Source of the DNA: Bradyrhizobium sp. sGM-13
GTDB lineage: Bacteria > Pseudomonadota > Alphaproteobacteria > Rhizobiales > Xanthobacteraceae
Length of the DNA stretch: 61,831 nucleotides
Assembly: GCF_018398875.1 (NCBI RefSeq)
Contig: NZ_JAGWDK010000033.1
Location: 1-61,831 of the forward strand
Direction: 5' to 3'
Part shown: in pieces, positions 26,569 to 37,182 of the stretch
How positions within the stretch are numbered: the stretch's first letter is position 1
Layout: each line of letters starts with the position of its first letter
The notes under the pieces: model-generated
Databases searched by the model: none
Seen by the model: only the letters and a program-made list of their open reading frames with translations
Told to the model about the DNA's origin: nothing
Translations under genes and position numbers: made by a program

Positions 26569-27846
26569 TCAGCGCATCAGCTTCAAGGCATCGGAGAAAA
26601 ATTCCGGCCCGCCGAAATTGCCCGATTTCAGTGCGAGCAGCATCTCGCCGTCCTCGGCGCCGACCGCACGCAAAACCGGCACGCCTGCAGCGATTTCTTC
26701 GCCAACAAGAAATCCCGGAATCCTCAGCCGATCCACGACGGCGCCCGAAGTTTCACCACCGGCGACCACCAATCGCCGCACGCCTGATCGCACCAGGCCT
26801 TCGGCGATATCGGCCATCGCCTGCTCGATGGCATGTCCCGCTGCATCGCGGCCATGCCGAGATTGCAGAGCTGCCACCTGGTCCGGAGTCGAACTGCTGG
26901 CGATCAGGATTGGACCATCGCTGATTCGGTCGCTCGCCCAGGCTAGCGCCCGGCGCGCCTCCGCCGGTCCCGCGATGATCTGCTCGGGATCGAGATGCAG
27001 CACGGCCATGGTCTTTTCGGCATTGGCAATCTGCGCCAACGTCGCCTGCGAGCAGCTCCCCGCAAGGCAAGCCGCCGGTCCGCCGATCGGCGCGCCGGAG
27101 ACTGCGCCCGCGGAAGCCGCTTTGACCTTGCCGGAGGCGACCAGCGCCCGGGCCAAGCCGAGTCCGATGCCGGATGCGCCGACGGACAGGCGGTGATCCA
27201 GTACGACGGCGCCGATGGTTTCCACATCGCGGTCAAAGACCGCATCGATGATGGCCGCGCCGATACCCTTTCCCGCCAGCTCCGCAAGGCGTCCGCGAAC
27301 CGCCTCCGCGCCGCGCGTGAGGGTCGCGAGATCGACCAGTCCGACCTGGGTCCGGCTCTGGCGCGCCAGCACCCGCACCAGATTGGAATCATGCATCGGA
27401 TTGAGCGGATGATCCTTCAAGGAGCTTTCGTTCAGCGGCACGGAGCCCACGAATAGGTTGCCCTGATAGACGGTGCGGCCGGTTTCCGGAAAAGCCGGCG
27501 TCACCAGCACGATCGCCTCGCCGCAGTCGGCGCGTAGCGCGTCCATCACCGGGCCGATATTGCCGGCATCGGTTGAATCGAAGGTCGAGCAGATCTTGAA
27601 CAGCACATGACCGGCGCCGCGGCCGCGCAGCCATTTTTCGGCTGCGCGCGAACGCTCGACTGCGACGCCGGCCTCGATCGAGCGGCTCTTGAGCGAGATC
27701 ACGACCGCATCGACCTCCGGCAGCGCCAGATCGTCCGGCGGCACGCCGATGGTCTGCACCGTGCGCAGGCCCTGACGGGTCAGCGTGTTGGCGAGATCGG
27801 AAGCGCCGGTGTAGTCGTCGGCGATGCAGCCTAGAGACAGTTTCAC
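26569..27846 (-). CDS. otnK: 3-oxo-tetronate kinase (four-carbon acid sugar kinase, DUF1537)
   Basis: The 425-residue kinase opens KLSLGCIADDYTGASDLANTL, the N-terminal DUF1537 signature. Its C-terminal nucleotide-binding domain shows RRLVVAGGETSGAVVDRL and ending blocks AGVPVLRAVG and LALKSGNFGGPEFF. It should phosphorylate 3-oxo-tetronate at C4. The start is GTG 27846, overlapping the otnI stop in GTGA, which suggests translational coupling. With OtnI, LtnD and the divergent OtnC it completes the acid-sugar route to dihydroxyacetone phosphate. The stereochemistry (threonate or erythronate) depends on the dehydrogenase. Confidence 0.92.
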   Translation of the reverse strand: MKLSLGCIADDYTGASDLANTLTRQGLRTVQTIGVPPDDLALPEVDAVVISLKSRSIEAGVAVERSRAAEKWLRGRGAGHVLFKICSTFDSTDAGNIGPVMDALRADCGEAIVLVTPAFPETGRTVYQGNLFVGSVPLNESSLKDHPLNPMHDSNLVRVLARQSRTQVGLVDLATLTRGAEAVRGRLAELAGKGIGAAIIDAVFDRDVETIGAVVLDHRLSVGASGIGLGLARALVASGKVKAASAGAVSGAPIGGPAACLAGSCSQATLAQIANAEKTMAVLHLDPEQIIAGPAEARRALAWASDRISDGPILIASSSTPDQVAALQSRHGRDAAGHAIEQAMADIAEGLVRSGVRRLVVAGGETSGAVVDRLRIPGFLVGEEIAAGVPVLRAVGAEDGEMLLALKSGNFGGPEFFSDALKLMR

Positions 27847-28625
27847 GGTTTTGCTCCGGCATAGGGCTTGAACCAGCCAAGGCCATCGGTGGTCTTGCCG
27901 CGCGGGTTGTATTCGCAGCCGACGAAGCCGCCATAGCCGAGCCGATCGAGCTCGGTGAACAGGAACGGATAGTTCAGCTCTTCGCCGTCGGGCTCATTGC
28001 GTGAGGGAATGCTGGCGATCTGGACATGGCCGATGATGGGCATCATCTCGCGCAGCCGCATGGTGACGTCGCCGTGAATGATCTGGCAGTGATAGATGTC
28101 GAACTGCAGCTTCAGGTTCGCAATCTTCAGCTCGGTAATCAGGTCGCGTGCGAAGCCGAAATCGTTGAGGAAGTATCCCGGCACGTTGCGCGGATTGATC
28201 GGCTCGATCACCACATCCAGCCCATGGGGCGCGTAGAACTCGGCTGCCCATGCCACCGACTTGTAGAATTGTTCGACGGCCTTCGTGCTGCTGCGATCGG
28301 CGATTCCCGCCATCAGATGCAGCCGCTTGACGCCGGTCGCCTTCGCGTAAGGCAACGCCGTCTCCAGGCTTCGCTTGAGATCGTCAAAGCGCTGCGGCAG
28401 CGCGGCAAAGCCTTTTTCGCCGGCGTCCCAATTGCCCGGTGGCAGATTGAACAGCGCCTGCGTCAGGCCGTTCTTTTTAAGCCGCTCGCCGACAGTCTCT
28501 GCCGGATGGTCGTAGGGAAACAGGAATTCGACCGCGGTGAAGCCCGCTCTTGCCGCCGCATCGAAGCGGTCGAGGAACGGGACCTCGGTGAACATCATGG
28601 AGAGATTGGCGGCAAAGCGCGGCAT
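27843..28625 (-). CDS. otnI: 2-oxo-tetronate isomerase (hydroxypyruvate-isomerase family)
   Basis: The 260-residue TIM-barrel protein starts MPRFAANLSMMFTEVPFLDRF, typical of the Hyi/OtnI family. It carries metal-site glutamates and histidines in VVIEPINPRNVPGYFL (Glu about 143), LQFDIYHCQIIHGD (Asp/His about 176-180), GHVQIASIPSRNEPD and GFVGCEYNPRG (Glu about 242). In the tetronate pathway it turns 2-oxo-tetronate into 3-oxo-tetronate. Hydroxypyruvate isomerase is the alternative, but the kinase and decarboxylase beside it favour OtnI. It follows ltnD by 26 bases. Confidence 0.92.
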   Translation of the reverse strand: MPRFAANLSMMFTEVPFLDRFDAAARAGFTAVEFLFPYDHPAETVGERLKKNGLTQALFNLPPGNWDAGEKGFAALPQRFDDLKRSLETALPYAKATGVKRLHLMAGIADRSSTKAVEQFYKSVAWAAEFYAPHGLDVVIEPINPRNVPGYFLNDFGFARDLITELKIANLKLQFDIYHCQIIHGDVTMRLREMMPIIGHVQIASIPSRNEPDGEELNYPFLFTELDRLGYGGFVGCEYNPRGKTTDGLGWFKPYAGAKP

Positions 28626-28651
28626 CTACGGTCCCCTTCTTGATCTTGCTC

Positions 28652-29566
28652 TTACTTCGGCTCGCCCGGCAGATGCGTGCCGGTGACCTTGGCGTACATG
28701 CGCGCGACCGAGGCATCATCATCGCGGCCCATGCCGGCGGCTGACGTCATCAGGAACATCTGCAATGCCGCAGCCGAAACCGGCACCGGGAATTTCGCCG
28801 AGCGTGCCATGTCCTGAATAATGCCGAGATCCTTGACGAAGATATCGACCGCGCTGCGCGGCGCGTAATCGCCGTCGAGCACGTGCGGCATGCGGTTCTC
28901 GAACATCCAGGAATTGCCGGCAGACGCCGTGATCACCTCGTAGACTTTTCGGATGTCGAGGCCCTGCTTGGCGGCGAAAGCAATCGCTTCCGAGGCGGCG
29001 GCGATATGCACACCGGCGAGCAACTGGTTGATCATCTTGAACGCGGCGCCTTGGCCGGCGGCGTCGCCGAGCTCGTAGAGCTTTGCCGCCATCGCGTCGA
29101 GCGCCGGACGCGCTTTGGCAAACGCGGCCGGACTGCCGGATGCGAGGATGGTGAGTTCGCCCTGCGCCGCGCGCTGTGCGCCGCCGGAAATCGGCGCGTC
29201 GAGGTAGTGCCGGCCGGTTTCTTCCAACTGTTTGGCGAGACGCCGCGCGACATCGGGATCCATGGTGGCGGAGGAAATGAATACCGCGCCTTTCGCCAGC
29301 GTTTCAGCAACGCCGTTAGGGCCAAACAAGATGGTCTCGGTTTGCGCGGCGTTGACGACGACGCTGACGACAATGTCGGCCGATTTCGCCGCGTCCGCCG
29401 GCGTCGCCGCGCCCTTGCCGCCATCGGCGACGAACCGTTTGACGGTGTCAGCCGAGACGTCGCATCCGGTGACCTCTAGCCCCGCGCGGCGCAGCGAGGT
29501 CGCCATGCCATAGCCCATCGAGCCCAGCCCGATGACGGCGACGCGCGGTTTGGCGGATTCTGGCAT
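28652..29566 (-). CDS. ltnD: L-threonate dehydrogenase-like NAD(P)-dependent 3-hydroxyacid-family dehydrogenase
   Basis: The 304-residue protein has the Rossmann start VAVIGLGSMGYGMATSL (about 11-27), the substrate motif DAPISGGAQRAAQGEL (about 136-151), the catalytic lysine in FKMINQLLAGVHIAAASEA, and a C-terminal helical domain. It belongs to the beta-hydroxyacid dehydrogenase family, and next to otnI/otnK it best fits LtnD, which oxidises L-threonate to 2-oxo-tetronate. ATG 29566 follows GAGGAACC. It is first in the minus-strand operon. D-threonate or D-erythronate as substrate cannot be excluded. Confidence 0.88.
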   Translation of the reverse strand: MPESAKPRVAVIGLGSMGYGMATSLRRAGLEVTGCDVSADTVKRFVADGGKGAATPADAAKSADIVVSVVVNAAQTETILFGPNGVAETLAKGAVFISSATMDPDVARRLAKQLEETGRHYLDAPISGGAQRAAQGELTILASGSPAAFAKARPALDAMAAKLYELGDAAGQGAAFKMINQLLAGVHIAAASEAIAFAAKQGLDIRKVYEVITASAGNSWMFENRMPHVLDGDYAPRSAVDIFVKDLGIIQDMARSAKFPVPVSAAALQMFLMTSAAGMGRDDDASVARMYAKVTGTHLPGEPK

Positions 29567-29682
29567 GCGGCGGTTCCTCGATGGTTTCTGTTCAGCGGCC
29601 ATTCGGCCGGCGGCTTGGCCTTGCGTATCACGGCTTGGCCGCGCTGCCAAAGCGTGAGACAAGGCGGAAAAGAGGTCGGTCC
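29567..29682. promoter_or_regulatory. Divergent promoter region ltnD / otnC
   Basis: A 116-base space separates the two divergent halves of the tetronate pathway. It contains the inverted pair GGCCATTCGGCCGGCGGC and several GGCTTGGCC-like repeats that could bind a regulator. No regulator gene of the usual GntR/DeoR types is in the neighbourhood, and no clear -35/-10 pair stands out. Confidence 0.5.
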
Positions 29683-30342
29683 ATGAGCGAAACAAGGCTC
29701 CGCGAGGAAATCTGCCGCTTCGGCCGCTCGCTGTTCGAGCGCGGGCTGACGCCGGGCTCCTCCGGCAACATCAGCGTAAAGCTCGACGACGGCGGCTGGC
29801 TGGTGACGCCGACCAACGCCTCGCTCGGCTTCCTCGATCCGGCCCGAATGTCGCGGCTCGGACCCGACGGACGGCTGGTATCCGGCGACGCGCCTACTAA
29901 GGAAGTGCCGCTGCACACCGCCCTCTACCAGACCCGCGGCGCGGCACGCGCCGTCGTGCATCTGCACTCGACCCATTCGGTGGCGCTGTCGATGCTGCCC
30001 GAGATCGACCCCCGCGCCGCGCTGCCGCCGATGACGGCCTATTACGTGATGAAATGCGGCCACACCGCGCTGCTGCCGTACTACCGCCCCGGCGATCCGG
30101 CCGTCGCCGATGCCATCAAGGGGCTGGCCGGGAAGTACGCCTCCGTGCTGCTCGCCAATCACGGCCCGGTGGTGTCGGGCGATACGCTCGAAGCGGCGGT
30201 GTTCGCGATGGAGGAACTGGAAGAGACGGCGAGGCTCTACCTTCTGCTGCGCGGGCTGAACCCAAGATATCTGTCGCCGGCGCAGGTGGAGGATTTGACG
30301 AAGACGTTTGGGCTGACGCTGCCGGAGCATGGGCACTCGTAG
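29683..30342 (+). CDS. otnC: 3-oxo-tetronate 4-phosphate decarboxylase (class II aldolase family)
   Basis: The 219-residue protein has the class II aldolase/adducin motifs: GLTPGSSGNISVKL (about 20-33), SGDAPTKEVPLHTALYQ with the catalytic Glu, the zinc histidines HLHSTHS (about 89-95) and LLANHGPVVSG (about 152-162). In this context it should decarboxylate 3-oxo-tetronate 4-phosphate to dihydroxyacetone phosphate, the last step of the route. ATG 29683 follows AGAGG. The TAG stop lies inside the family B repeat that begins at 30339, so the last codon and stop come from repeat DNA. Confidence 0.92.
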   Translation: MSETRLREEICRFGRSLFERGLTPGSSGNISVKLDDGGWLVTPTNASLGFLDPARMSRLGPDGRLVSGDAPTKEVPLHTALYQTRGAARAVVHLHSTHSVALSMLPEIDPRAALPPMTAYYVMKCGHTALLPYYRPGDPAVADAIKGLAGKYASVLLANHGPVVSGDTLEAAVFAMEELEETARLYLLLRGLNPRYLSPAQVEDLTKTFGLTLPEHGHS

Positions 30343-30420
30343 GATGGGTAGAGTGAAGCGAAACCCATCATCTCTCCGCGCAATAAATTGATGGGTTTCG
30401 CTTCGCTCTACCCATCCTAC
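30339..30420. repeat. Palindromic intergenic repeat, family B, copy 2
   Basis: GTAGGATGGGTAGAGTGAAG and CTTCGCTCTACCCATCCTAC form the outer stem; AAACCCATCA and TGATGGGTTT continue it. It supplies the stop codon of otnC and lies between convergent otnC and livF. Confidence 0.85.
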
Positions 30421-30424
30421 GGCA

Positions 30425-31112
<688 letters not shown>

Positions 31113-31129
<17 letters not shown>

Positions 31130-31844
31130 GACGGTCTCCCAGATAGGCGGTGATGACTTTCGGGTCGCGAACCACGTCGGCAGGCTTGCCCTCGACCAGC
31201 ACCTTGCCGAGATCGAGCACGATGGCGCGGTCGACCAGCGGCATCACGATTTCCATGACGTGCTCGACCATCAGCACGGTGACGCCGGTGTCGCGCACCT
31301 TGCGCACCAGCTCGACGCCGGTCTTGGCCTCGACGGGCGTAAGCCCCGTGAGCACTTCGTCGAGCAGCAGCAGTTTTGGTTCGGTCGCGAGCGCACGGGC
31401 AACTTCGAGCCGGCGCTTTTCGGACGGGACGAGATCGCTGGCGAGCACATTGGCGCGCGGGGCAAGGCCACAGAACTCCAGCACCTCATGCGCCTTGCGC
31501 CGCGCGTCGCGCATCACCGTGGTGCGGACCAGCGCGCCGACGATGACGTTGTCGATCACGGTCATGGTCTCAAAACTTTTCACGACCTGGAAGGTGCGGC
31601 CGATACCGCGCTGGCAGCGTTCCGCCGCCGGCAGCGCGGTGACATCCTCGCCGTCAAAGATGATCGAGCCTTGCGTCGGCGGCAGCACGCCCGCGATCAG
31701 GTTGAACAGCGTCGACTTGCCGGCGCCGTTCGGGCCGATCAGGCCGACAATCTCGCCGCGTCCGACCGAAATCGACACGTCGCTGTTGGCGATCAGGCCG
31801 CCAAAACGCTGCCAGACGCCGCGGGTTTCCAGAAGAGGCGTCAT
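31113..31844 (-). CDS. livG: ABC transporter ATPase LivG
   Basis: The 243-residue ATPase opens LLETRGVWQRFGGL and has Walker A GPNGAGKST. The signature region reads LVPSEKRRLEVARAL, where the usual LSGG is altered to LVPSE, and Walker B is LLLLDEVLTGLTP. The change LSxGx to LVPSEKRRLE is seen in some LivG proteins, so activity is still likely. The long in-frame extension to 32054 is antisense to livM, so ATG 31844 is used. It overlaps livM by four bases and livF by 17, a tightly coupled operon. Confidence 0.92.
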
Positions 31845-32847
31845 CGGACAGCCTCCTTGCGCTTGGGCGCAAACACTCCGGCAAGGCCCTTGAACGAGAA
31901 CAGGCCGATCAGCCCCTGCGGCCGCGCCAGCGAGATTGCAATGATCAGGCCGCCATAGACGATGAGGTCGACACCGCGGCCGGACCCACCGACATAGGAC
32001 CGCGTCAATTCGGTGAGCGGGATCAGGATGACAGCGCCCAGCATCGGGCCCCACAGCGTGCCGATGCCGCCGAGCACCGCGGGCAACGCCATCAGCAGCG
32101 AGAACTGAAAGCCCATGACGCTCTCGGGATCGATAAAGTAGACAAACTGCGCATAGAAGCTGCCGCCGATTGCGACCAGGAACGCCGATACCGCCGCCGC
32201 GCCCATCTTGGAATTGAACACGTCGACGCCGAGGCTTTCAGCGGCTTCCGGATTGTCCTTCACCGCGCGCCACCAATAGCCCCATTTGGAATCCTCCAGC
32301 CACCAGGTGACGAACCAGGCGACGCAAGCCAGCGCCAGCGCGAAGTAAAAATATGGCAGCTTGCTGCGTGGGAACTGGAATTTCAGCCAGCTATCGCCAC
32401 GCGCCGGGATTTCGATGCCCATCGCAGCACCAGCCCAATCCCAGTTGTGGAACAGCAGCAGCCCGATCTCGGCAATGACGATGGTGGCGATGACGAAGTA
32501 GTGCCCGCGCAGCCGGAAGCAGGGATAGCCGAGCGCCATCGCGATGAGCGCGGAGATCACGCCGCCGCCGAGCATGCCGAACCATGGCAACACGCCGAAT
32601 TTGGTAAACAGCAGCGCGGTGGTATAGGCGCCAAGCCCGAAGTAGAGCGCGTGGCCGAGCGAGATCTGCCCGCAATAGCCGGAAAGGATATTCCAGCTTT
32701 GCGACAACGCACCCCACATCAGCGTCAGCACCATGATGTTCTGGACGTAAACGTCTTTGACGAACAGCGGGACGGTAGCCGCAATCGCGGCGAGAACAAC
32801 AGCGACGAGGAGGTCGCGGCGGCGGCGTTCTGCGAAAGCGGTATCCA

Positions 32848-32848
<1 letters not shown>
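31841..32848 (-). CDS. livM: ABC transporter permease LivM
   Basis: The 335-residue protein has about nine hydrophobic helices and the LivM signature GYCGQISLGHALYFGLGAYT (about 57-76) plus the coupling-loop block WWRAVKDNPEAAESLGV (about 193-209). It pairs with LivH to form the membrane channel. ATG 32848 shares one base with the livH stop (TGATG), suggesting coupled translation. A longer open frame up to 33877 exists but is an out-of-frame reading of livH, not a fusion. Confidence 0.94.
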
Positions 32849-33726
<878 letters not shown>

Positions 33727-33745
33727 CGGGATATCCCCATCGCAG

Positions 33746-33899
33746 GTCGTCCCTGCCTAGTGCGCAATCGCGCACAGGCGCAGGGACCATAACCACCGGA
33801 GTCGCATTTGAAAGCAGGACGTGAGGCCACGATGAAACTGATGCTCCTCGGCGTATGGGTCCCTGCTCCGCGCGCAACCGCGCACTAGGCAGGGACGAC
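33746..33899. repeat. Palindromic intergenic repeat, family C, copy 1
   Basis: The outer arms GTCGTCCCTGCCTAGTGCGC and its near complement ending CTAGGCAGGGACGAC enclose GGGACCATAACCACC and ATGGGTCCCTG. It sits between the binding-protein gene and livH and may attenuate expression between the two. Confidence 0.85.
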
Positions 33900-33929
33900 G
33901 CTGTGCTTGTGATGTCTGTCCAGAGGGCG

Positions 33930-35180
33930 TCAGCCTTTTTTCATCGGCCAGACGGCTTCGGCGATGGCGGCCTGCGGCGGGAAGATGGTGACGAACTTGC
34001 CGCCGATATATTGCAGCAGCACCGGGTCGGCGTCGTTGTTTTGGCCCAGCTCGTCGAACTTGACGCGCTTCCAGGGCATGACGGTCTGCTCGCCCGGGAT
34101 GTTCGTGGCGACCAGCGCCTCGCGGATCTTCTCGCCGTCGGTCGACTTGGCGCGGTTGATGGCGTCCGCCATCACCAGCAAGCCCATGAACTGGCGCGAG
34201 GTGAGATCGTTAAAATCCTTACCCGACTTCTCCTTGAACATGGCGTTGATCTTGCCGACCATCGGCCGCTTGGCGGCGAGATCGAGCGAGAAGCTGCCGC
34301 GCGAGATCACGCCTTCGAGCTTGTCGCCGACCGCATCATACAGTGCCTTTTCGGAGAAACCGGCGTTCTGCGCCACGATCGCGTTCGGCTTGTAGCCGAG
34401 CTCGGCCATGGTCTTGACCAGCAAGATACCATCGGTGGTGTAGCTCGAGGGCATCAGCACGTCGGCATTCGCCGTCTTGAGCTGCTGCACTTCCGCCGAC
34501 AAGGACGGAGAGTTGGAGCGGTACTTGATGTCGGAGATGACCTTGTAGCCACGCTCGGAGGCCAGCTTGAGCTGGGTGTTGGCGGAGTCGGTGCCGAAGA
34601 TGGTATCCTCATGGAACAGCGCCAGCGTATCGATCTTGGTGCCCTTCTTCTTCATCGCATCGAAGAAGTTGAACATCGCTGCCGAGAACATCTCGTCATG
34701 CGGCGCGGCGCGGAAATAGAATTTGAGGCCGCGCTTGTGCAGGCTCGGCGAGGAATTGTCTGCCGAGATAAACGGGACCTGGTAACGCTCGCAGATCTGG
34801 CTGACGGTGACCGCAACCGCGCTCTGATAGGTGCCGATGACGGCGCAGACTTTTTCCTGGGTGATCAGACGTTCGGTCTCGGCGCGGCCCTTCTGCGGGT
34901 CGGCCTGATGGTCGGCGAAGACGAGGCGGATCTTGGCGCCGCCGAGGCCGGGCAATCCCTCACCCTTCGCCAGCGGCAAATCGAAATCGTGGTTCTTGTT
35001 GATGATGTCGAGCGCAGTCTCGAACGACTTCTGGGCGTCGACGCCCATCTGCGCGCTGGCGCCGGAGAACGGATAGATCACGCCGATCACCACTTCGGAC
35101 GTTTGGGCGCGGGCGGCGATCGGGCCGAGCGCAGCGGCAGCACTAGCTCCAAGCAAGACGTTACGGCGCGTGATGTTCAT
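33930..35180 (-). CDS. ABC transporter substrate-binding protein (LivK-like, Leu-type PBP)
   Basis: The 416-residue precursor has a twin-arginine-like signal (TRRNVLLGASAAAALG, cleavage near ARA-Q25). The periplasmic-binding type I fold shows VVIGVIYPFSGASAQMG, VCAVIGTYQSAVAVTVS and VPFISADNSSPSLHK. It delivers the ligand to LivHM. Export by Tat would be unusual but occurs for HAAT binding proteins. It is separated from livH by a repeat and lies 82 bases from the DUF1445 gene, on the same strand, so all six may form one transcript. The ligand is unknown. Confidence 0.92.
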   Translation of the reverse strand: MNITRRNVLLGASAAAALGPIAARAQTSEVVIGVIYPFSGASAQMGVDAQKSFETALDIINKNHDFDLPLAKGEGLPGLGGAKIRLVFADHQADPQKGRAETERLITQEKVCAVIGTYQSAVAVTVSQICERYQVPFISADNSSPSLHKRGLKFYFRAAPHDEMFSAAMFNFFDAMKKKGTKIDTLALFHEDTIFGTDSANTQLKLASERGYKVISDIKYRSNSPSLSAEVQQLKTANADVLMPSSYTTDGILLVKTMAELGYKPNAIVAQNAGFSEKALYDAVGDKLEGVISRGSFSLDLAAKRPMVGKINAMFKEKSGKDFNDLTSRQFMGLLVMADAINRAKSTDGEKIREALVATNIPGEQTVMPWKRVKFDELGQNNDADPVLLQYIGGKFVTIFPPQAAIAEAVWPMKKG

Positions 35181-35262
35181 GGCGATATCCTTTGTGGGTC
35201 GGCAACTATCGATGAAACGGGCGAAGGGTACGGTAAAGCCTCAATGAGCAGCACGGGCTGCA

Positions 35263-36114
35263 TCAAAGCACGGCAAGCGCTTTGTTCCTGAGATCAGTCA
35301 CCAGCATCAATCCGGGCGCATGCGTAATCGCAAACGGCACCTTGGCGGCTGCGATCACCGATTGCGGCGTCACGCCGCAAGCCCAGAACACCGGAATTTC
35401 GTCGGCCTCCACCGGCACCGGATCCCCGTAGTCGGGTTTGGCGAGGTCGGCGATGCCGATCGATTGCGGAAGACCGATGTGGACCGGCGCACCGTGCACC
35501 GACGGAAAACGCGAGGTGATCTGTATCGCGCGTATCGCATCCGCCGGCTTGAACGGCCGCATCGTCACCACCATCGGCCCGGCAAACGGACCAGCGGGGC
35601 TGCAGGCGATATTGGTGCGGAACATCGGCACGCGCACATCGCGCTCGATATGGCGGATCGGGAGACCTTCCTCCAGCAGCGCCTCTTCGAAGGAGAACGA
35701 GCAGCCCAGCACGAAGGCGACGAGATCATCGCGCCAGTGCGCCATGATGTCGGTCGGCTCCTCGACGATTTCGCCGTCGCGCCAGATGCGATAGCGCGGC
35801 AGGTCGGTGCGGATATCGAGATCGAGGCCGAGCGCGGGAATGCGGGGATCGCCGACGTCGGACATGCCAATGATCGGGCATGGTTTGGGATTGAGTTGAC
35901 AGAACCGGTGAAACGCGGCCGCTAGCTTCTCGGGCAGGATCGCAAGATTGCCCTGGACGAAGCCGTTGGCCACACCCGCTGTGTGAGTAGCCATACCGTT
36001 GCGGCAGGCATGCCGGGCTGCCACGCTGGGCGATAAATCTGGCCTATCGCGGCCCGCAGTTTCCGTCCTCGCAAAGCCGGTCATCGTTGTCCCCGCTTCC
36101 ATTCTTATCGACAT
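35263..36114 (-). CDS. DUF1445 putative hydro-lyase (D-glutamate-cyclase family)
   Basis: The 283-residue protein carries the family hallmarks NGFVQGNLAILPEKLAAAF, FCQLNPKPCPIIG, DIMAHWRDDLVAFVLGCSFSFEEALL and PVFWACGVTPQSVI. One member of this family in mammals is D-glutamate cyclase; bacterial members are annotated as hydro-lyases without proven substrate. ATG 36114 has GGGAG five bases upstream; an ATG at 36084 is also possible and nearer to the family start. It is divergent from the LysR gene and probably under its control, together with the transporter behind it. Confidence 0.88.
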   Translation of the reverse strand: MSIRMEAGTTMTGFARTETAGRDRPDLSPSVAARHACRNGMATHTAGVANGFVQGNLAILPEKLAAAFHRFCQLNPKPCPIIGMSDVGDPRIPALGLDLDIRTDLPRYRIWRDGEIVEEPTDIMAHWRDDLVAFVLGCSFSFEEALLEEGLPIRHIERDVRVPMFRTNIACSPAGPFAGPMVVTMRPFKPADAIRAIQITSRFPSVHGAPVHIGLPQSIGIADLAKPDYGDPVPVEADEIPVFWACGVTPQSVIAAAKVPFAITHAPGLMLVTDLRNKALAVL

Positions 36115-36204
36115 CTACTCCCGCATATGGCTATGATAATGTCTAATCGTCTTTTCTAATCAAGTTCAATAAATAGCAATTATCAACCTGCGGGCTGAGG
36201 GTGC
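36115..36204. promoter_or_regulatory. Divergent LysR-type control region
   Basis: This 90-base AT-rich gap lies between the hydro-lyase and LysR genes. TCTAATC occurs twice in 20 bases (near 36140 and 36155), followed by TCAATAAATAGCAATTATCA. LysR regulators usually bind T-N11-A sites in such divergent gaps; several fits are possible, so no single operator can be named. Confidence 0.55.
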
Positions 36205-37122
36205 ATGACTGATTTCAAGGCAATTGAGACTTTCATGTGGGTGGTGACGCTTGGCAGCTTTCGCGGCGCGGCCCAGAAGCTGAACACGACTCAGCCGGCG
36301 ATTTCGCAACGGATCGCCCAGCTCGAGCGCGAAGTCGGCGTGAAGCTCTTGCAGCGCGACCGTCGCATGGTGCTGCCGACGCCGAGCGGACGGCAATTGA
36401 TGGTTTATGCCGAGAAGCTGATCGGGCTACGCTCGGAAATGCTCGCTGTGGTCGGCGATCGCTCGGCGATGCGCGGCGTGCTGCGGCTCGGTGTCGCCGA
36501 AACCATCGTGCACACCTGGCTGCCGCAACTGATCAAGAGCGTCAACTACGCCTACCCCAACCTCTCGCTCGAGATCGAGGTCGACATCACCTCGAATTTG
36601 CGCAACCGGCTGTTGGCGCAGGAGATCGAACTCGCGTTCGTGCTCGGGCCGCTGACGGCGCCGATGGTCAACAACCGGGCACTCTGCGATTATCCCGTGG
36701 GCTTTACGGCCAGCCCCTCGCTCGGCCTCGGCAAACAGGAACTGACGCTGCACGACCTGGCGAAGTTCCCCATCATCACGTTTTCGCGCCGTACCCAGCC
36801 CTATGAAATCGTGCGCTCCCTGTTCAACCGCCCTGACCTGCCGCCGATACGGCTGCATGCCAGCGCCTCGCTCGCAACCGTCATCCACATGGCGATCGAA
36901 GGTCTCGGCATCGCCCTGATACCGACCGCGATTGTCGAGGACGACATGGCAAACGGGCGGCTACAATTGCTGTCGACCAATCTGCAATTGGCGCCGCTGA
37001 CGTTCTCGGCAAGCTGGCTCGCCTCCCCCGATACGGTCGCGGTGGAGCGCGTAGTCGAACTTGCGGCCAGCCTGGCGCGAGGAGGCGTCATTGTTGACGC
37101 GCCGCCGCAGGCGCGTCATTGA
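36205..37122 (+). CDS. LysR family transcriptional regulator
   Basis: The 305-residue protein has the N-terminal winged helix-turn-helix (about 5-64; GSFRGAAQKLNTTQPAISQRI is the HTH) and a two-lobed effector domain from about residue 90 (GVLRLGVAETIVHTWLP, IELAFVLGPL, EGLGIALIPTAIV). It is transcribed away from the hydro-lyase/ABC operon and towards the M20 and 2-hydroxyacid dehydrogenase genes. LysR proteins typically activate the divergent neighbour in response to a pathway intermediate, so both flanking units are candidate targets. The effector is unknown. Confidence 0.93.
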   Translation: MTDFKAIETFMWVVTLGSFRGAAQKLNTTQPAISQRIAQLEREVGVKLLQRDRRMVLPTPSGRQLMVYAEKLIGLRSEMLAVVGDRSAMRGVLRLGVAETIVHTWLPQLIKSVNYAYPNLSLEIEVDITSNLRNRLLAQEIELAFVLGPLTAPMVNNRALCDYPVGFTASPSLGLGKQELTLHDLAKFPIITFSRRTQPYEIVRSLFNRPDLPPIRLHASASLATVIHMAIEGLGIALIPTAIVEDDMANGRLQLLSTNLQLAPLTFSASWLASPDTVAVERVVELAASLARGGVIVDAPPQARH

Positions 37123-37182
37123 AAATAACCGAACAAGAATGAACAAGCGCGCCGCCTGCCAGCGGACCTTCCGGAACAGTGC

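Noticed and set aside
31399..31450. LivG as a pseudogene because of the altered signature
   Set aside because: The frame is intact, Walker A and B are normal, and the gene overlaps its neighbours as in a working operon. I report it as an oddity only.
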